From positions 1-46,588 of the IMG/VR virus record IMGVR_UViG_3300009502_000077: DNA of 46,588 nt, one strand, 5' to 3'. The DNA is from a virus. The notes below the pieces were generated by a model. That model saw only the letters and a list, made by a program, of their open reading frames with translations. It was not told the DNA's origin and made no database searches. Position 1 is the first letter of the stretch. Each line of letters starts with the position of its first letter. Shown one piece after another: positions 23,313 through 32,272 of the stretch. The translations under genes were made by a program, and so were the position numbers.

Positions 23313-24440
23313 ATGCAACAGTTTACCGTTGGTTCAACAGCAACTTTTTATTGTACATTTGCGAGATTAGATGGAAGTGCTGTAGACCCAGTAACGCCTA
23401 CAGTTGAAGTATGGCTGAGTGATTCTTTGATAGTATCGGCTGTGCCAATGGTAAAGATATCTGTAGGTTACTACTACGCTACATGGACTGTGCCAGGTGC
23501 CCAGCCTACTGGAACTTATTCTGCTCTTTATAAAGGTACAATTGATGGAATAGTTTGTCAAGCCTCAGAAGATTTTGAATTAACTGTTGCTGGTGGTGGG
23601 GTAATGCCCATCTCAGGTTACTATTGTACATGGGATGATGTGAAGGCTTGTCTATTAGGTTTAGATATAGGTGACATACCAGATACTTTACAGACTAGGA
23701 TGACTTCATTTTACATACCTACTTTGAAAAGGGAGATTGACCAATATTGTAGACAGAACTTTGACAAAACGACTATAACAGAATTTTATAATGGTTCAAC
23801 TACAGAAGTAATTGCTGGCTTAAGAAGGCCTATTAAAAATCTTTTCTATTGTGTACTCAGAGTTATACCTTCAATTTCTTGGTATACTTTTAGAAGATGG
23901 CGTAATATTAATGTAATTGAATCTACAGGAGTAACTGTAGCCTATCAAGGTGGACCTGAACCTGATGATGAAACGATACAACCACCGTATCCAGATTTAG
24001 ATGGATATTCAGGAACAAGTGGATTTAGTGGTGTTGGTTATACGTGGGAAAGTGATATTACTAAAGCAGATTTATTTGTAGATTGTTCAAATGGAATTTT
24101 AACTATACCTCCAAGAATACTTTATTTGGAGATGCAAGCAATTCCTTTTTGGAACTATACATTCTTAAGAGGCAACAACAATGTAGAAATTCAATATGAG
24201 TATGGTTATGAAGATAATAACTTTCCTAATGACCTACGCTTAGCTGCTGCAAAATTAGTAGCGTGCCAAGTACTTTTAATCAAGAGCATCATTCAATCAG
24301 GTGGCGGTACTAATTCAATAGCAATAGATGGAGTATCGAGAAGCTTTGGTGGAGGAACTCCTTATTCTGCTTTGATTACTGATTTTAGAACACAGGCTTA
24401 TGCAACTTTAGATAGGTATAGAAGGATAAAGGTAAGCTAA
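23313..24440 (+). CDS. Head-tail connector with N-terminal Ig-like domain and GYSG insert
   Basis: The 375-residue protein has two parts. Residues 1-~95 form an Ig-like beta domain (GSTATFYCTF, GTYSALYKGTI). From ~100 on, YYCTWDDVKACLLGLDI, a helix with MTSFYIPTLKREIDQYCRQNF and the later RLAAAKLVACQVL helix match the usual pattern of phage head completion/connector proteins (gp6/YqbG-like). A short collagen-like piece (GYSGTSGFSG, ~residues 230-239) is inserted in the connector part. The gene starts after AAGGAG and is coupled to the next gene through TAATG. Fusion of an Ig-like domain to a connector is unusual. Confidence 0.7.
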   Translation: MQQFTVGSTATFYCTFARLDGSAVDPVTPTVEVWLSDSLIVSAVPMVKISVGYYYATWTVPGAQPTGTYSALYKGTIDGIVCQASEDFELTVAGGGVMPISGYYCTWDDVKACLLGLDIGDIPDTLQTRMTSFYIPTLKREIDQYCRQNFDKTTITEFYNGSTTEVIAGLRRPIKNLFYCVLRVIPSISWYTFRRWRNINVIESTGVTVAYQGGPEPDDETIQPPYPDLDGYSGTSGFSGVGYTWESDITKADLFVDCSNGILTIPPRILYLEMQAIPFWNYTFLRGNNNVEIQYEYGYEDNNFPNDLRLAAAKLVACQVLLIKSIIQSGGGTNSIAIDGVSRSFGGGTPYSALITDFRTQAYATLDRYRRIKVS

Positions 24441-24694
24441 TGACATTAGTTGATAAAATAGATTTTCAGGGCGATGATTTACTTATACATTATCATATCA
24501 AGGGTGATAGTGATAAGCAAATAAGAAGTCGTGTAATGATTATCAATTGGCGTGAAAATACTGACCTACAGGACCTTCTTAAAAAGATGTTTAAGATGGT
24601 AGTTAATAAGTATATGAATGAAGATGAAATCAAGATAGACTGGGAAAGATTCTTTGCAGATTTTAAGGCATACGAAGAAAGGTATAAAAAATGA
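24440..24694 (+). CDS. Small hypothetical protein (84 aa)
   Basis: The 84-residue product begins with a strand-rich segment (VDKIDFQGDDLLIHYHIKG) and continues into charged helices rich in Lys, Asp and Met (DLQDLLKKMFKMVVNKYMNEDEIKIDWERFF begins near residue 40). The family is unknown. It overlaps both neighbours by four or five bases, so it is expressed with the connector group; a virion assembly role is inferred from position. Confidence 0.55.
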   Translation: MTLVDKIDFQGDDLLIHYHIKGDSDKQIRSRVMIINWRENTDLQDLLKKMFKMVVNKYMNEDEIKIDWERFFADFKAYEERYKK

Positions 24695-25296
24695 CCATTG
24701 CTGACCTTTTAGTTATATTAAAGGAAAGACTTAGCAAGTTTACTTGCTCTGTTGTAGATGAGGACTTAACTCCACATACTGTAGCTTATACACGTTATGA
24801 TTCTACAAGTAAAAATTGGGTTGCCTATCCGCCTGAAAGAATAAGAGTAATTGGTACTGGAGGAACAGAAACATATATCTATCCTACAGATTATACAGTT
24901 GATAGAACAGAAGGCTATATTGTTTTTACTGTAGCAAGAGGGGCTACTGATATTGTCAGGGCTGATTACAGTAAGGCACCTTTCACGGATGCTGACCTTA
25001 CTTCTATTCTTAATTCAGCATTGAAGCAAGTGAGGGTGCTCTGTTTTCATACTATTGATGCTAGTAGTTTTAGTGAAAACTATTCAGAAGCAATAATCAA
25101 AAAAGCCTTTACTATTGCTTTAAGGGAGTTGCAGTTCCCTACAACAAAATACTTTGCTTTGAGTATGGGTGGGAGGTCGATTGATAAGAGTAGTCAAGTC
25201 ACACAGATTGAAGCATTGATTACTAGTAATGAAGCTGATTTGCTTAAGGACATTAATGCAATTAGGTACTTTGATAGGACAAACATTATAACCTAA
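24691..25296 (+). CDS. Probable connector or neck protein
   Basis: The 201-residue protein overlaps the previous gene by ATGA and the next by TAATG. Its first half is beta-rich (YTRYDSTSKNWVAYPPERI, YIYPTDYTVDRTEGYIVFT, the latter typical of phage proteins in which a value and its gap are parsed as strands). The second half is helical (TDADLTSILNSALKQVRVL, SEAIIKKAFTIALRELQF). The order between head completion and tail completion genes suggests a neck component. I cannot name the family. Confidence 0.55.
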   Translation: MTIADLLVILKERLSKFTCSVVDEDLTPHTVAYTRYDSTSKNWVAYPPERIRVIGTGGTETYIYPTDYTVDRTEGYIVFTVARGATDIVRADYSKAPFTDADLTSILNSALKQVRVLCFHTIDASSFSENYSEAIIKKAFTIALRELQFPTTKYFALSMGGRSIDKSSQVTQIEALITSNEADLLKDINAIRYFDRTNIIT

Positions 25297-25703
25297 TGGA
25301 CGATTGTAATATTTTCGATAACTGTGATTCAGGAGTAGTAAAAGAATACCTTAAGGCTGGTAAAGGTGTTATGGAAGAGCCAATTACTCTTAAACTTTAT
25401 CAATCTACTTCTGCTGGTGACCCGACTAAAGGTATAGCTAAAACTTTTGTATATATTCAAGAAATTACTACAGCAGTTATTAGCGGAATAGAGCAAACAG
25501 ATATAGTATATTCAGGTGGTATTTATCAGATTGGGGATATCAAAGTTCAGCTTAGGCGATTGCTTAAAGAGATAGATGATAAAACACAATGCCCAGGTGA
25601 TAGGCTCATATGGCGTAATGATGAATATAGACCAGTAGGCAAAATATCTACTAACTACTTAGCTAATTACGTGCTTTACGATTATGTATTCAGGAGGATT
25701 TAG
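25296..25703 (+). CDS. Probable head closure (stopper) protein
   Basis: The 135-residue protein is small, beta-rich and ends with GDRLIWRNDEYRPVGKISTN followed by YVLYDYVFRRI. This strand pattern is like the head-closure (stopper) proteins of SPP1 and HK97-type phages, which have a beta barrel of ~100-130 residues. The gene lies between a neck protein and a gp10-like tail completion protein, where that gene is normally found. Function is inferred from order and length rather than from a signature. Confidence 0.55.
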   Translation: MDDCNIFDNCDSGVVKEYLKAGKGVMEEPITLKLYQSTSAGDPTKGIAKTFVYIQEITTAVISGIEQTDIVYSGGIYQIGDIKVQLRRLLKEIDDKTQCPGDRLIWRNDEYRPVGKISTNYLANYVLYDYVFRRI

Positions 25704-26263
25704 TGGCGAAGACAACTTTTACTAATCCAGAGATTACAGGAACACATTTATTTTCTATTGACTTCAAATTTTCTCCTCTTGAAGCTTGGAATACATGGTT
25801 TAATTCAGGTGAACTTTTCACTGATTATTACAAAATAATGTTTAAGCAATGCGTGTTTCAAATTCATAAATATCTGATTAGACTTACACCAATGCAGACT
25901 GGAAGATTACGGGGTGGCTGGACAGGTATATTAAATAAGTATGGTATAGACTATTCTGCAGCGATGGCTGATACATCATTGCTAGACCATTTTATCGATA
26001 AAGTTGATTCTGTTGCAATTGCTGAAGGTATGGCATTAAGTGATTTTAAAGATGACGATTTGTATGCTTCAATTATTAATAATGTTTTCTATGGTGAATT
26101 TGTAGAATTTGGTACAAGTAAAATGGAAGGTCAAGCTTTTACAGATAAAGCACGATATAAAGGTGAGTATATATTTACAAAAGCTATGAATGATTGGTTT
26201 GCTGAAATGACAGCTAAACAAGAAGTAGTTAAACCACCTGTATTAGAGGAGGTAGCTGCTTAA
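25703..26263 (+). CDS. HK97 gp10-like tail completion protein
   Basis: Translation uses a GTG overlapping the previous stop (TAGTG), with AGGAGG upstream. The 186-residue product has LTPMQTGRLRGGWTG (~residues 53-67) and a later FYGEFVEFGTSKMEGQAF segment, the hallmark of the HK97 gp10/minor-capsid-type tail completion proteins (a Thr-Gly-x-Leu-Arg core followed by an EFGT motif). These proteins join tail and head. The ~40-residue N-terminal extension and C-terminal Val/Pro-rich end are additional. Confidence 0.72.
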   Translation: MAKTTFTNPEITGTHLFSIDFKFSPLEAWNTWFNSGELFTDYYKIMFKQCVFQIHKYLIRLTPMQTGRLRGGWTGILNKYGIDYSAAMADTSLLDHFIDKVDSVAIAEGMALSDFKDDDLYASIINNVFYGEFVEFGTSKMEGQAFTDKARYKGEYIFTKAMNDWFAEMTAKQEVVKPPVLEEVAA

Positions 26264-26823
26264 TGCCTTTACCTACTGATTTCAAATGGGTTGCAGGAAA
26301 ATCTGCAATGATGGGTAGTTTATATGAATACCTAACTACCAATATACTAGATGAAACATTTGATTTCGATAATCCTATTATACCTGTTAAACTCCCTGCT
26401 TATGGTGTATCAGAGAAAGGATTGTACAATCGAGGCCCAATAGCACTAGACGATTTTTTAGGTTATAAGAATAGTAAAGGCCTTTATGGAAGATTAAATC
26501 AAACATTAGTAGAAGTATCTGCTTGGGATGATGAGACAATACATCCAGAGGCAGTAGGTAAAGTTAGGCAGATGCGGGATAAGATAGTTTATCTTTTATA
26601 CAATGCAGGAAGAAAGGGTGATGACAATGTATTTGTTTTACCACCGATTAAGTTGTACAATTACTATTCTCTGCCGACAAAGACAGAAATCGGTGCGATA
26701 TATTTAGACCCTTCTGATAACGCTATAAATGAAAAGTTCATTATAGACCCAGTTAATCAGAATGTGAAAATATACAAGTTGTTAGTAAGATTGTTCTGGA
26801 TAGAGTATTTTAACCAAGCATAA
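26263..26823 (+). CDS. Probable tail terminator/completion protein
   Basis: The 186-residue protein begins in a TAATG overlap and has a charged helical N-terminus, then VSAWDDETIHPEAVGKVRQMRD and a C-terminal KIYKLLVRLFWIEYF strand-helix segment. Length and position (after a gp10-like protein and before the tail tube) match tail terminator proteins of siphoviruses, which cap the tail tube. No decisive sequence motif is visible, so this is an order-based assignment. Confidence 0.55.
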   Translation: MPLPTDFKWVAGKSAMMGSLYEYLTTNILDETFDFDNPIIPVKLPAYGVSEKGLYNRGPIALDDFLGYKNSKGLYGRLNQTLVEVSAWDDETIHPEAVGKVRQMRDKIVYLLYNAGRKGDDNVFVLPPIKLYNYYSLPTKTEIGAIYLDPSDNAINEKFIIDPVNQNVKIYKLLVRLFWIEYFNQA

Positions 26824-26843
26824 ACCAATAAGGAGGTGTAAGG

Positions 26844-27593
26844 ATGGAACTGATTCAAGGAGTAAGGACAAAGGTAGTGCTAACTAGTTTGAATCATGGA
26901 GCTGTCAGGGTACCTTTAGCGCAGTCGTTTAACTATACGCCAAAGTTAACTGAGAGAAACATTAACGAGTTTGATAATTTGGAAGTAGCTCAGGTTATCA
27001 CTTCTTTTGATGGTGTAGATGTTTCTTTTGACTATTTAGACAGCGACAGCAAACTAGTTGATGCTATGTTTGCAGATGTTTCTCCAGCAGCATCTGTAGT
27101 GCTGGATGACCCTTCTAACTACAAATTGGTAAACGTATTTGCCAATATGAAGGGTATTGACACAGGATTGATTATTAGTTCTGTGCTTTGTAAAGCTTGT
27201 AGAGCTAAAGGTTCTCCGTATACTGAACCAGTAAAAGAAGAAGCGAAAGTTACTAGAGATTTATCCGCCACAAACGTAATTAAGGTTAAGGGTGCTGCGA
27301 TTATGTATGCCAGGATTCACTTGGCAACAGGGTATTCTGGATACAGTCAAGCTGTTCCTCCGAATGCCTATACAGATTTAGGTATCTCTGGATTATCTGG
27401 TGCTTACAGAGCATTCAGTGGTTATACCTTAATACCTTACGATGGGGCAAGTGGATATGATTTCTGGGTATTAAAGAATGGCGAAGAAGTAACAACTGGC
27501 TACACAATGTCAGCTTCAGGTTTCATTACAACTGACCCGTGTGGTGCTAATGATACGTGGGAAGTATTTGGATTGTATGTAGATACAGTTTAA
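26844..27593 (+). CDS. Major tail tube protein with GYSG-type segment
   Basis: The 249-residue protein has AAGGAGGTG before its ATG, as expected for an abundant product. Residues 1-~145 have a tail-tube pattern: PLAQSFNYTPKLTERNINEFDN and a long VVFDYLDSDSKLVDAM-like strand pair (SFDYLDSDSKLVDAMF), with DLSATNVIKVKG near 135. From ~165 on a Ser/Gly/Tyr-rich stretch (ATGYSGYSQAV, GLSGAYRAFSGYT, GASGYDF) appears, after which the chain ends as a small C-terminal domain (WEVFGLYVDTV). The C-terminal part may be a surface-exposed Ig-like decoration. A strong stem-loop follows the gene. Confidence 0.68.
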   Translation: MELIQGVRTKVVLTSLNHGAVRVPLAQSFNYTPKLTERNINEFDNLEVAQVITSFDGVDVSFDYLDSDSKLVDAMFADVSPAASVVLDDPSNYKLVNVFANMKGIDTGLIISSVLCKACRAKGSPYTEPVKEEAKVTRDLSATNVIKVKGAAIMYARIHLATGYSGYSQAVPPNAYTDLGISGLSGAYRAFSGYTLIPYDGASGYDFWVLKNGEEVTTGYTMSASGFITTDPCGANDTWEVFGLYVDTV

Positions 27594-27603
27594 GAGAAAT
27601 AAA

Positions 27604-27648
27604 AGAGGAGTGGGGTAAGCAACTAAACCCTGTTTGCTCCACTCCTCT
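27604..27648 (+). terminator. Strong stem-loop between tail tube and chaperone genes
   Basis: AGAGGAGTGG (27604-27613) pairs perfectly with CCACTCCTCT (27639-27648), and an inner AGCAA/TTGCT stem extends it. No T tract follows, so full termination is unlikely. A leaky attenuator or 3' stabiliser here would let the tube protein be made in excess of the chaperones and tape measure, the ratio a tail needs. Confidence 0.6.
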
Positions 27649-27670
27649 CCAATGAAGAAGGAGTATAAAG

Positions 27671-28213
27671 ATGTCAGATAAAGAGAAAAAAGTTTTAGCA
27701 GAAGAGCAGGTTATAAAAGCAATGGAAAAAGTGAGAAAGGAAAAGGTTGAGGTAAATCTTAATCCTAAAAAATTTCTCCTAGAACATTCAAAAACAGAGT
27801 TGGAAAAGTTAGAGAAAATTCCACCCGAGGGAATGAATGAACATGAGCTTAAACTGCTAGAAGAAATGAAGGCAACTTATAAAGCAAATGTAGCTAAGTA
27901 TGAAGTTGCTAAGTTGGAAGCACTTTTAGTTCCACTTAAGTATAGAGATTTGCAAGCGATTAAAGATAGTATTTTAGAAGCAGTGAAGTATTCAATGCAG
28001 TACAATTGGGATGATGATATCAAAATGCGGGCTATGATTCGTGAGGAACATACGATGACCGTATATCTTGCTTTACGCAAGAAAGATAATCCTAATGAAC
28101 GTTACTATATTTCGCTTGAAGAAGTAGCAAAAGAAACAGAAAATGTCATAGAAGAATTATACTCTATGTATGTAAATAGTTTTGTTCTTACCGACGACGA
28201 AAGAAAAAACTAA
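27671..28213 (+). CDS. Tail assembly chaperone, short form
   Basis: The 180-residue protein starts after GAAGGAGTATAAAG. It is highly charged and helical with many Lys and Glu, a segment YRDLQAIKDSILEAVKYSMQ, and a C-terminus running into TDDERKN. Size, composition and position directly before the tape measure gene match the lambda gpG-type tail chaperone. The last sense codons are AGA AAA AAC before TAA, forming a slippery site that leads to the long form. I see no better family match. Confidence 0.78.
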   Translation: MSDKEKKVLAEEQVIKAMEKVRKEKVEVNLNPKKFLLEHSKTELEKLEKIPPEGMNEHELKLLEEMKATYKANVAKYEVAKLEALLVPLKYRDLQAIKDSILEAVKYSMQYNWDDDIKMRAMIREEHTMTVYLALRKKDNPNERYYISLEEVAKETENVIEELYSMYVNSFVLTDDERKN

Positions 28214-28437
28214 TAAGAAGTAATCTGTTCTTAAGTCATCATCAGATTGCTTCTACCTATGGCTACAAGATGTTTAAAGCCGATGCAGTAGATGACTTGA
28301 CTTTAGAGCAGTATAACGTTTTAATAGAGCTCTGGAATATGCAAGCTGAAGAAAAAATAAATGCTGGTGTAGATAAACGCACTACAAGAATAGTTACTGT
28401 GCCTGGCAAACCAGGGGTTCATTATGGAGATGATTAA
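27671..28437 (+). CDS. Tail assembly chaperone, -1 frameshifted long form
   Basis: At 28204-28210 the sequence A AAA AAC lies in the chaperone frame (AGA AAA AAC TAA). A -1 slip there gives continued reading from 28210 as LIRSNLFLSHHQIAS... to a stop at 28435-28437, adding 75 residues for a 255-residue product. The extension includes TYGYKMFKADAVDDLTLEQYNVLIELW and ends HYGDD, resembling the T extension of lambda gpGT. The stop overlaps the tape-measure ATG (TAATG). The 3' extension has no start of its own. Programmed -1 frameshifting between these two chaperone forms is well established in siphoviruses, so expression is very likely. Confidence 0.88.
28204..28210 (+). promoter_or_regulatory. 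Programmed -1 frameshift slippery site A AAA AAC
   Basis: The heptamer A AAA AAC follows the canonical X XXY YYZ rule with AAA and AAC in the zero frame. It lies immediately before the zero-frame stop TAA (28211-28213). The downstream 15-30 bases contain no long GC-rich stem, so any stimulatory structure would be weak or distant. Confidence 0.88.
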
Positions 28438-30806
28438 TGGCAAGTAGTCTAACACTAGATATTATTGCTAAACTTGACCCAAAAGGGTTTAATGATTTGG
28501 CAAAGTATATGGAAGATGTCAAAAATCAAACCCAAGCTGCTTCTGGGTCTGCCATTAAATTAGCTGACTCTTTCAGTGCTCTTAAAAATGCTGTTGTAGG
28601 TGGCGTTCTTACCTTACCTCTTATTAATTTTACAAGAGAGGCAATCAGAAGCGAAGATGTTACTGCAAGATTTAGACTTCAATTAGAATCGCTTAATCAA
28701 TCAATATCTCAATCTCAGATAGACGAGCTTGCTCAAAAAACAAGACGATTTGGTATAGCTGAAACGGAAATGGTTCAAGGCCTAGCACAAGGTCTTACTT
28801 ATCTCAAAACTACTACAAATGAGATGAGGCTTCTTGATACTGCTATAGGTATGACTGTGCTTAAAGGCATTAGCCTTGGCCAAGCTTTCCAACAAATAGG
28901 AATGATACAGCTTGGGAACACTAGAATTCTTCGCCAATATGGTATTACTTTAGATACTAGCATCAAAGACCCAACTGATAGGACTGCAAAAGCCATTGAA
29001 GAATTGCGTAAGAAGATGGAACCAATGGCAAAGGAATCTGGTACACTAGCCTCTGAAATGAAAAAAGCAGGTGCTACTATAGGTGACATCGGTGAGAAAA
29101 TTGCGTCATCACTTCTTCCACCTATAACTGCAGTTCTCAAAGCATTCAACAGCTTATCCGATTCAACAAAACAAACAATACTTACTATTGGATTAGTTGG
29201 GACTACGATATTAGGTGTTTCAAAAATCTTACTTGCGCTTCAAGCAATAACTGCTAGATTTGCTGTAACTTCTGGTGTTGCTGCTGTTAGTACAGGTTCA
29301 TTGACAACTGCTATAGGTATAATGGGTCCTGTTACTCAAGCAACTTCACTTGAAATTGATAGATTAGCGATGTCAATAGGTGTAGCGATAGCTGCGGAAC
29401 AAAAAGCTATTACTTCAACTGTAATATTTGGAAAAACAATAGCAAATGCTAACATAATATTTTTAGCTGCTTCTGTTATTATAGGTGCTTTATGGTCAAT
29501 TTATTCTCAATGGAAAGATAAACAGGATAAAGCTACAAAAGCAAGAGAAGACCAAACAATTGCTGATGCTGCTGGAGTTAAACAATTACAAGCCAACATT
29601 GAAATACTTAAAGAAGAAATAACAACTGATGATGATAAGATTGCAAAACTTAAAGAACTTAAAGAAGCTTCACAAGGATTTCTTGATGCAAGGACAACTG
29701 CAATTCAAAAAGGCAGTAAATTAGAAGCTGAGTCAGCAGAAAATTTTAGACAACAAGCTGAAGTAAAAATTAAAACACTTGAAAGATTACAAGAAGCTGA
29801 AAAAGCTTCTGGAAAGATTACTACAGAAGAAGCACAGAAAATGGCTAATGTAAGAAATTTTGGTGGAGAGACTGAAGCTGAAATTATGGCATTAACACAA
29901 CTACGTAATGGTTATAGGGATGTTTTTGGGGAAAAGTCTCTTGCTGCTTTAGCTGCAGATGACAAGATTAAAGATTCAGAGAGGAAATTACGTCAAGAAC
30001 GAACTACTACACAAAAAGAACTACTTTCAATACAAGGTGACCTTGCTAAAAAGGCAATTTCAGAAGAAACTAATGCTAGAAGACTTGGGCGTGAAAGTTT
30101 TGCTATTATTGACAAAGAACAAACAGCTAAAATGCTTGCCGTTGAATTACAATTAAAGAAAGCTGAATTAAATCAAGAAGCAGCTGCTTTAAGTAAAGAA
30201 TGGGCTAAAAATGCAGAATTGAAAAAAGCTTTTGTGCAGAAGGAAGAGGCTGCACTTAGAGATATAAGAATAGCTTATGCAAGAGCAGCATTAGATAAAG
30301 AATTAGAACTTGCTCTTATGACAGCAGAAGAAAGAGCAAAATATGATGAAGAGCAAGCAAGGGCAAGACAAATTCTTGGTCGTGTTTCTAGTGTAGACCA
30401 AATTGGGAAGTTATCAGACGAAGAAAAGACTTTACTTAAGACAATGCAGGACCAAAGTATTTTAGAAGCTAAGATGGCTGAGTTAGCAAAAGAAAGACAA
30501 AAAGCGACAGAGGAAGAGTGGAAGACTCGCATCAATTTTACAAAAACAGGTATGGCAAGTAGGGTTCCGTTGACTGAATCAGAATTAGCACAAAAAGATG
30601 TTGAGGCACTAGGCGTTAACAATAAAGCTCTGGGTGTAAAGCTTACGACTGATACAAATGTTACACTTACAGTATCAAATCCTGGGGAATTAGCTGATAA
30701 AGTATCAACTGCCGTGGTAGGTGCTATTAAACCATATTTTGAAGAGGCTGCAAAAGAAGCAGCAAGACAAACAGCATTAATGGGTAATAATCTTAAACAG
30801 GGATAA
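28437..30806 (+). CDS. Tape measure protein
   Basis: The 789-residue protein starts in TAATG overlap with the chaperone extension. It is long, mostly helical and Ala/Lys/Glu/Gln-rich with heptad-like stretches, as a tape measure requires. Hydrophobic segments lie near ~255-275 (TIGLVGTTILGVSKILLAL) and ~335-355 (IIFLAASVIIGALWSIY), features linked to membrane insertion of the tape measure. The region ~10-230 carries the moderately conserved N-terminal tape measure part with GQAFQQIGMIQLG. With ~790 residues the tail would be of moderate length (~110-120 nm by the usual 1.5 A per residue rule). Confidence 0.88.
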   Translation: MASSLTLDIIAKLDPKGFNDLAKYMEDVKNQTQAASGSAIKLADSFSALKNAVVGGVLTLPLINFTREAIRSEDVTARFRLQLESLNQSISQSQIDELAQKTRRFGIAETEMVQGLAQGLTYLKTTTNEMRLLDTAIGMTVLKGISLGQAFQQIGMIQLGNTRILRQYGITLDTSIKDPTDRTAKAIEELRKKMEPMAKESGTLASEMKKAGATIGDIGEKIASSLLPPITAVLKAFNSLSDSTKQTILTIGLVGTTILGVSKILLALQAITARFAVTSGVAAVSTGSLTTAIGIMGPVTQATSLEIDRLAMSIGVAIAAEQKAITSTVIFGKTIANANIIFLAASVIIGALWSIYSQWKDKQDKATKAREDQTIADAAGVKQLQANIEILKEEITTDDDKIAKLKELKEASQGFLDARTTAIQKGSKLEAESAENFRQQAEVKIKTLERLQEAEKASGKITTEEAQKMANVRNFGGETEAEIMALTQLRNGYRDVFGEKSLAALAADDKIKDSERKLRQERTTTQKELLSIQGDLAKKAISEETNARRLGRESFAIIDKEQTAKMLAVELQLKKAELNQEAAALSKEWAKNAELKKAFVQKEEAALRDIRIAYARAALDKELELALMTAEERAKYDEEQARARQILGRVSSVDQIGKLSDEEKTLLKTMQDQSILEAKMAELAKERQKATEEEWKTRINFTKTGMASRVPLTESELAQKDVEALGVNNKALGVKLTTDTNVTLTVSNPGELADKVSTAVVGAIKPYFEEAAKEAARQTALMGNNLKQG

Positions 30807-30808
30807 CG

Positions 30809-31285
30809 ATGAGAACTTTAGTTCAGTGGATGAGGGGTGAAAATGGAACAGGTGGGACCTATACCTTTAGTCCCAAGCCTATGATTACTCGTGTTTCACC
30901 TGGACAGAAAACTTCTGTACTAGAAATACCTAAAATGAATGGTAGTATAGTTCAAACTCTTGGATTAAATGCTAGAAAAATAGAACTACAGGGCGTGATT
31001 TATGTAGTCAATCCAAGTTTCGATAATCTTGTTGAAAAGAAAAGATTATTGGAAGAAGGTCTTGGTACAGGCTTAGGACAACTTCATATCATATCTGAGT
31101 TTGGTAATGCTAACTCAAAACACGTTTATTATAAAGGAATATTAGATGGTGATTTACAATGGGCAGAGCAAAAGAATATGTCCTTTTTAGATTACAGATT
31201 TTCTATACTTTGCCCTGACCCGACAGAGTATTATTATGGTGCAGAGAACCTTAGAACTATTGCTTCAGATGCACGAATAGTATAG
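30809..31285 (+). CDS. Distal tail (Dit-like) protein
   Basis: The 158-residue protein follows the tape measure gene after two bases. Its beta-rich sequence with a hydrophobic GRILQTLG-type turn (SIVQTLGLNARKIELQGVI) and a C-terminal DYRFSILCPDPTEYYYG matches the N-terminal domain of distal tail proteins, which form the hexameric ring at the tail tip. The Dit-like C-terminal galectin domain is absent or very short. Position directly downstream of the tape measure supports the assignment; the short length is unusual. Confidence 0.68.
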   Translation: MRTLVQWMRGENGTGGTYTFSPKPMITRVSPGQKTSVLEIPKMNGSIVQTLGLNARKIELQGVIYVVNPSFDNLVEKKRLLEEGLGTGLGQLHIISEFGNANSKHVYYKGILDGDLQWAEQKNMSFLDYRFSILCPDPTEYYYGAENLRTIASDARIV

Positions 31286-31293
31286 GAGAAATT

Positions 31294-32259
31294 ATGAATG
31301 CAGATTTAAAGTTATATGTAGGTGCAACTGAGATTGGAACAACGGGTAATCCCTTGTCTTTTCCAGGTGTAGTAGCGGGAGTTAATACCCCTTATGTTTC
31401 TAATCCTGTATATCTATGGAATGATAAAGGTGGTTCTATTGGCAGTGTTCCTGCCAAAAACATAATCATTTCTGTATTAGAGATGTGGATAGAAGATGAG
31501 ATATTAGGTACAAGTGATGGCAATGCTGACCAGACATTTAATACAGATTTCTTTCCTATATTAGATACTGGTGTAGTAGATGATATTGAAGTCAAAGTTG
31601 GTATTATTGTTTATGATAGAGTTAGTTCTTTAGCTGGGCAAAGTCCTACAGCTGAAGTTTATACAATAGATGTTATTACGGGATTGATTACTTTTGGCAA
31701 TGGGGTTACAGGAAAAATCCCGCCCATAAGTGAGCAGATTACCATAACTTATATGCCTGATTTGTTAGTGTATGGAAAAGAGGTGTATGATAGTTTATGG
31801 TTAGAAGTAAAATCTTTTGGTGTAACTTCTAATACTGTTACTGTAGTGGATGAAAGATTGACTTCAACAGATGTAGACCATATCACCACTATAAATACAA
31901 CAGTAAATGGTGTTACAGGAGTTTGGCTACAATCAGACCCAAGCCATGTTGGAACTAATTATTATACTGGTGGTTCTTATGATGCTAATACTGGTATAGT
32001 AACTTTAGGAGTTTCTTTACCTTCAGCTACAGAGCAAGTTTTAACTAATTATACTTATGTTCCAATAGATGATTTAGAGTCAGTTTACACACCAATAGGG
32101 CTTGACCCAGCATTAGGGATAGATACAACACATACCTTTGTAAACCAGATACCTAGCAATAATGCTAAGTTATTATATTTTCAATTGAATGTTCCAGCAA
32201 CAGCAACACCAAGTGGTAGTAATGTGAATTTTAGGATACTTTTAACTTACACGCAATAA
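31294..32259 (+). CDS. Probable tail or baseplate structural protein
   Basis: The 321-residue protein starts after AGGAGAAATT. It is Thr/Val/Gly/Tyr-rich and beta-rich, with a repeated pattern IDVITGLITFGNG..TGKIPP and DANTGIVTLGVSLPSATEQVLTNY, each an (I/L)(T/S)xG(I/V)(V/I)TxG-type unit that ends in a long strand pair ITITYMPDLL / LTNYTYVPID. This style occurs in phage baseplate and tail fibre-attachment proteins. The first third contains the LEMWIEDEILG-type patch. No specific family is recognised. Confidence 0.55.
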   Translation: MNADLKLYVGATEIGTTGNPLSFPGVVAGVNTPYVSNPVYLWNDKGGSIGSVPAKNIIISVLEMWIEDEILGTSDGNADQTFNTDFFPILDTGVVDDIEVKVGIIVYDRVSSLAGQSPTAEVYTIDVITGLITFGNGVTGKIPPISEQITITYMPDLLVYGKEVYDSLWLEVKSFGVTSNTVTVVDERLTSTDVDHITTINTTVNGVTGVWLQSDPSHVGTNYYTGGSYDANTGIVTLGVSLPSATEQVLTNYTYVPIDDLESVYTPIGLDPALGIDTTHTFVNQIPSNNAKLLYFQLNVPATATPSGSNVNFRILLTYTQ

Positions 32260-32272
32260 TAAGGAGGTAGAC

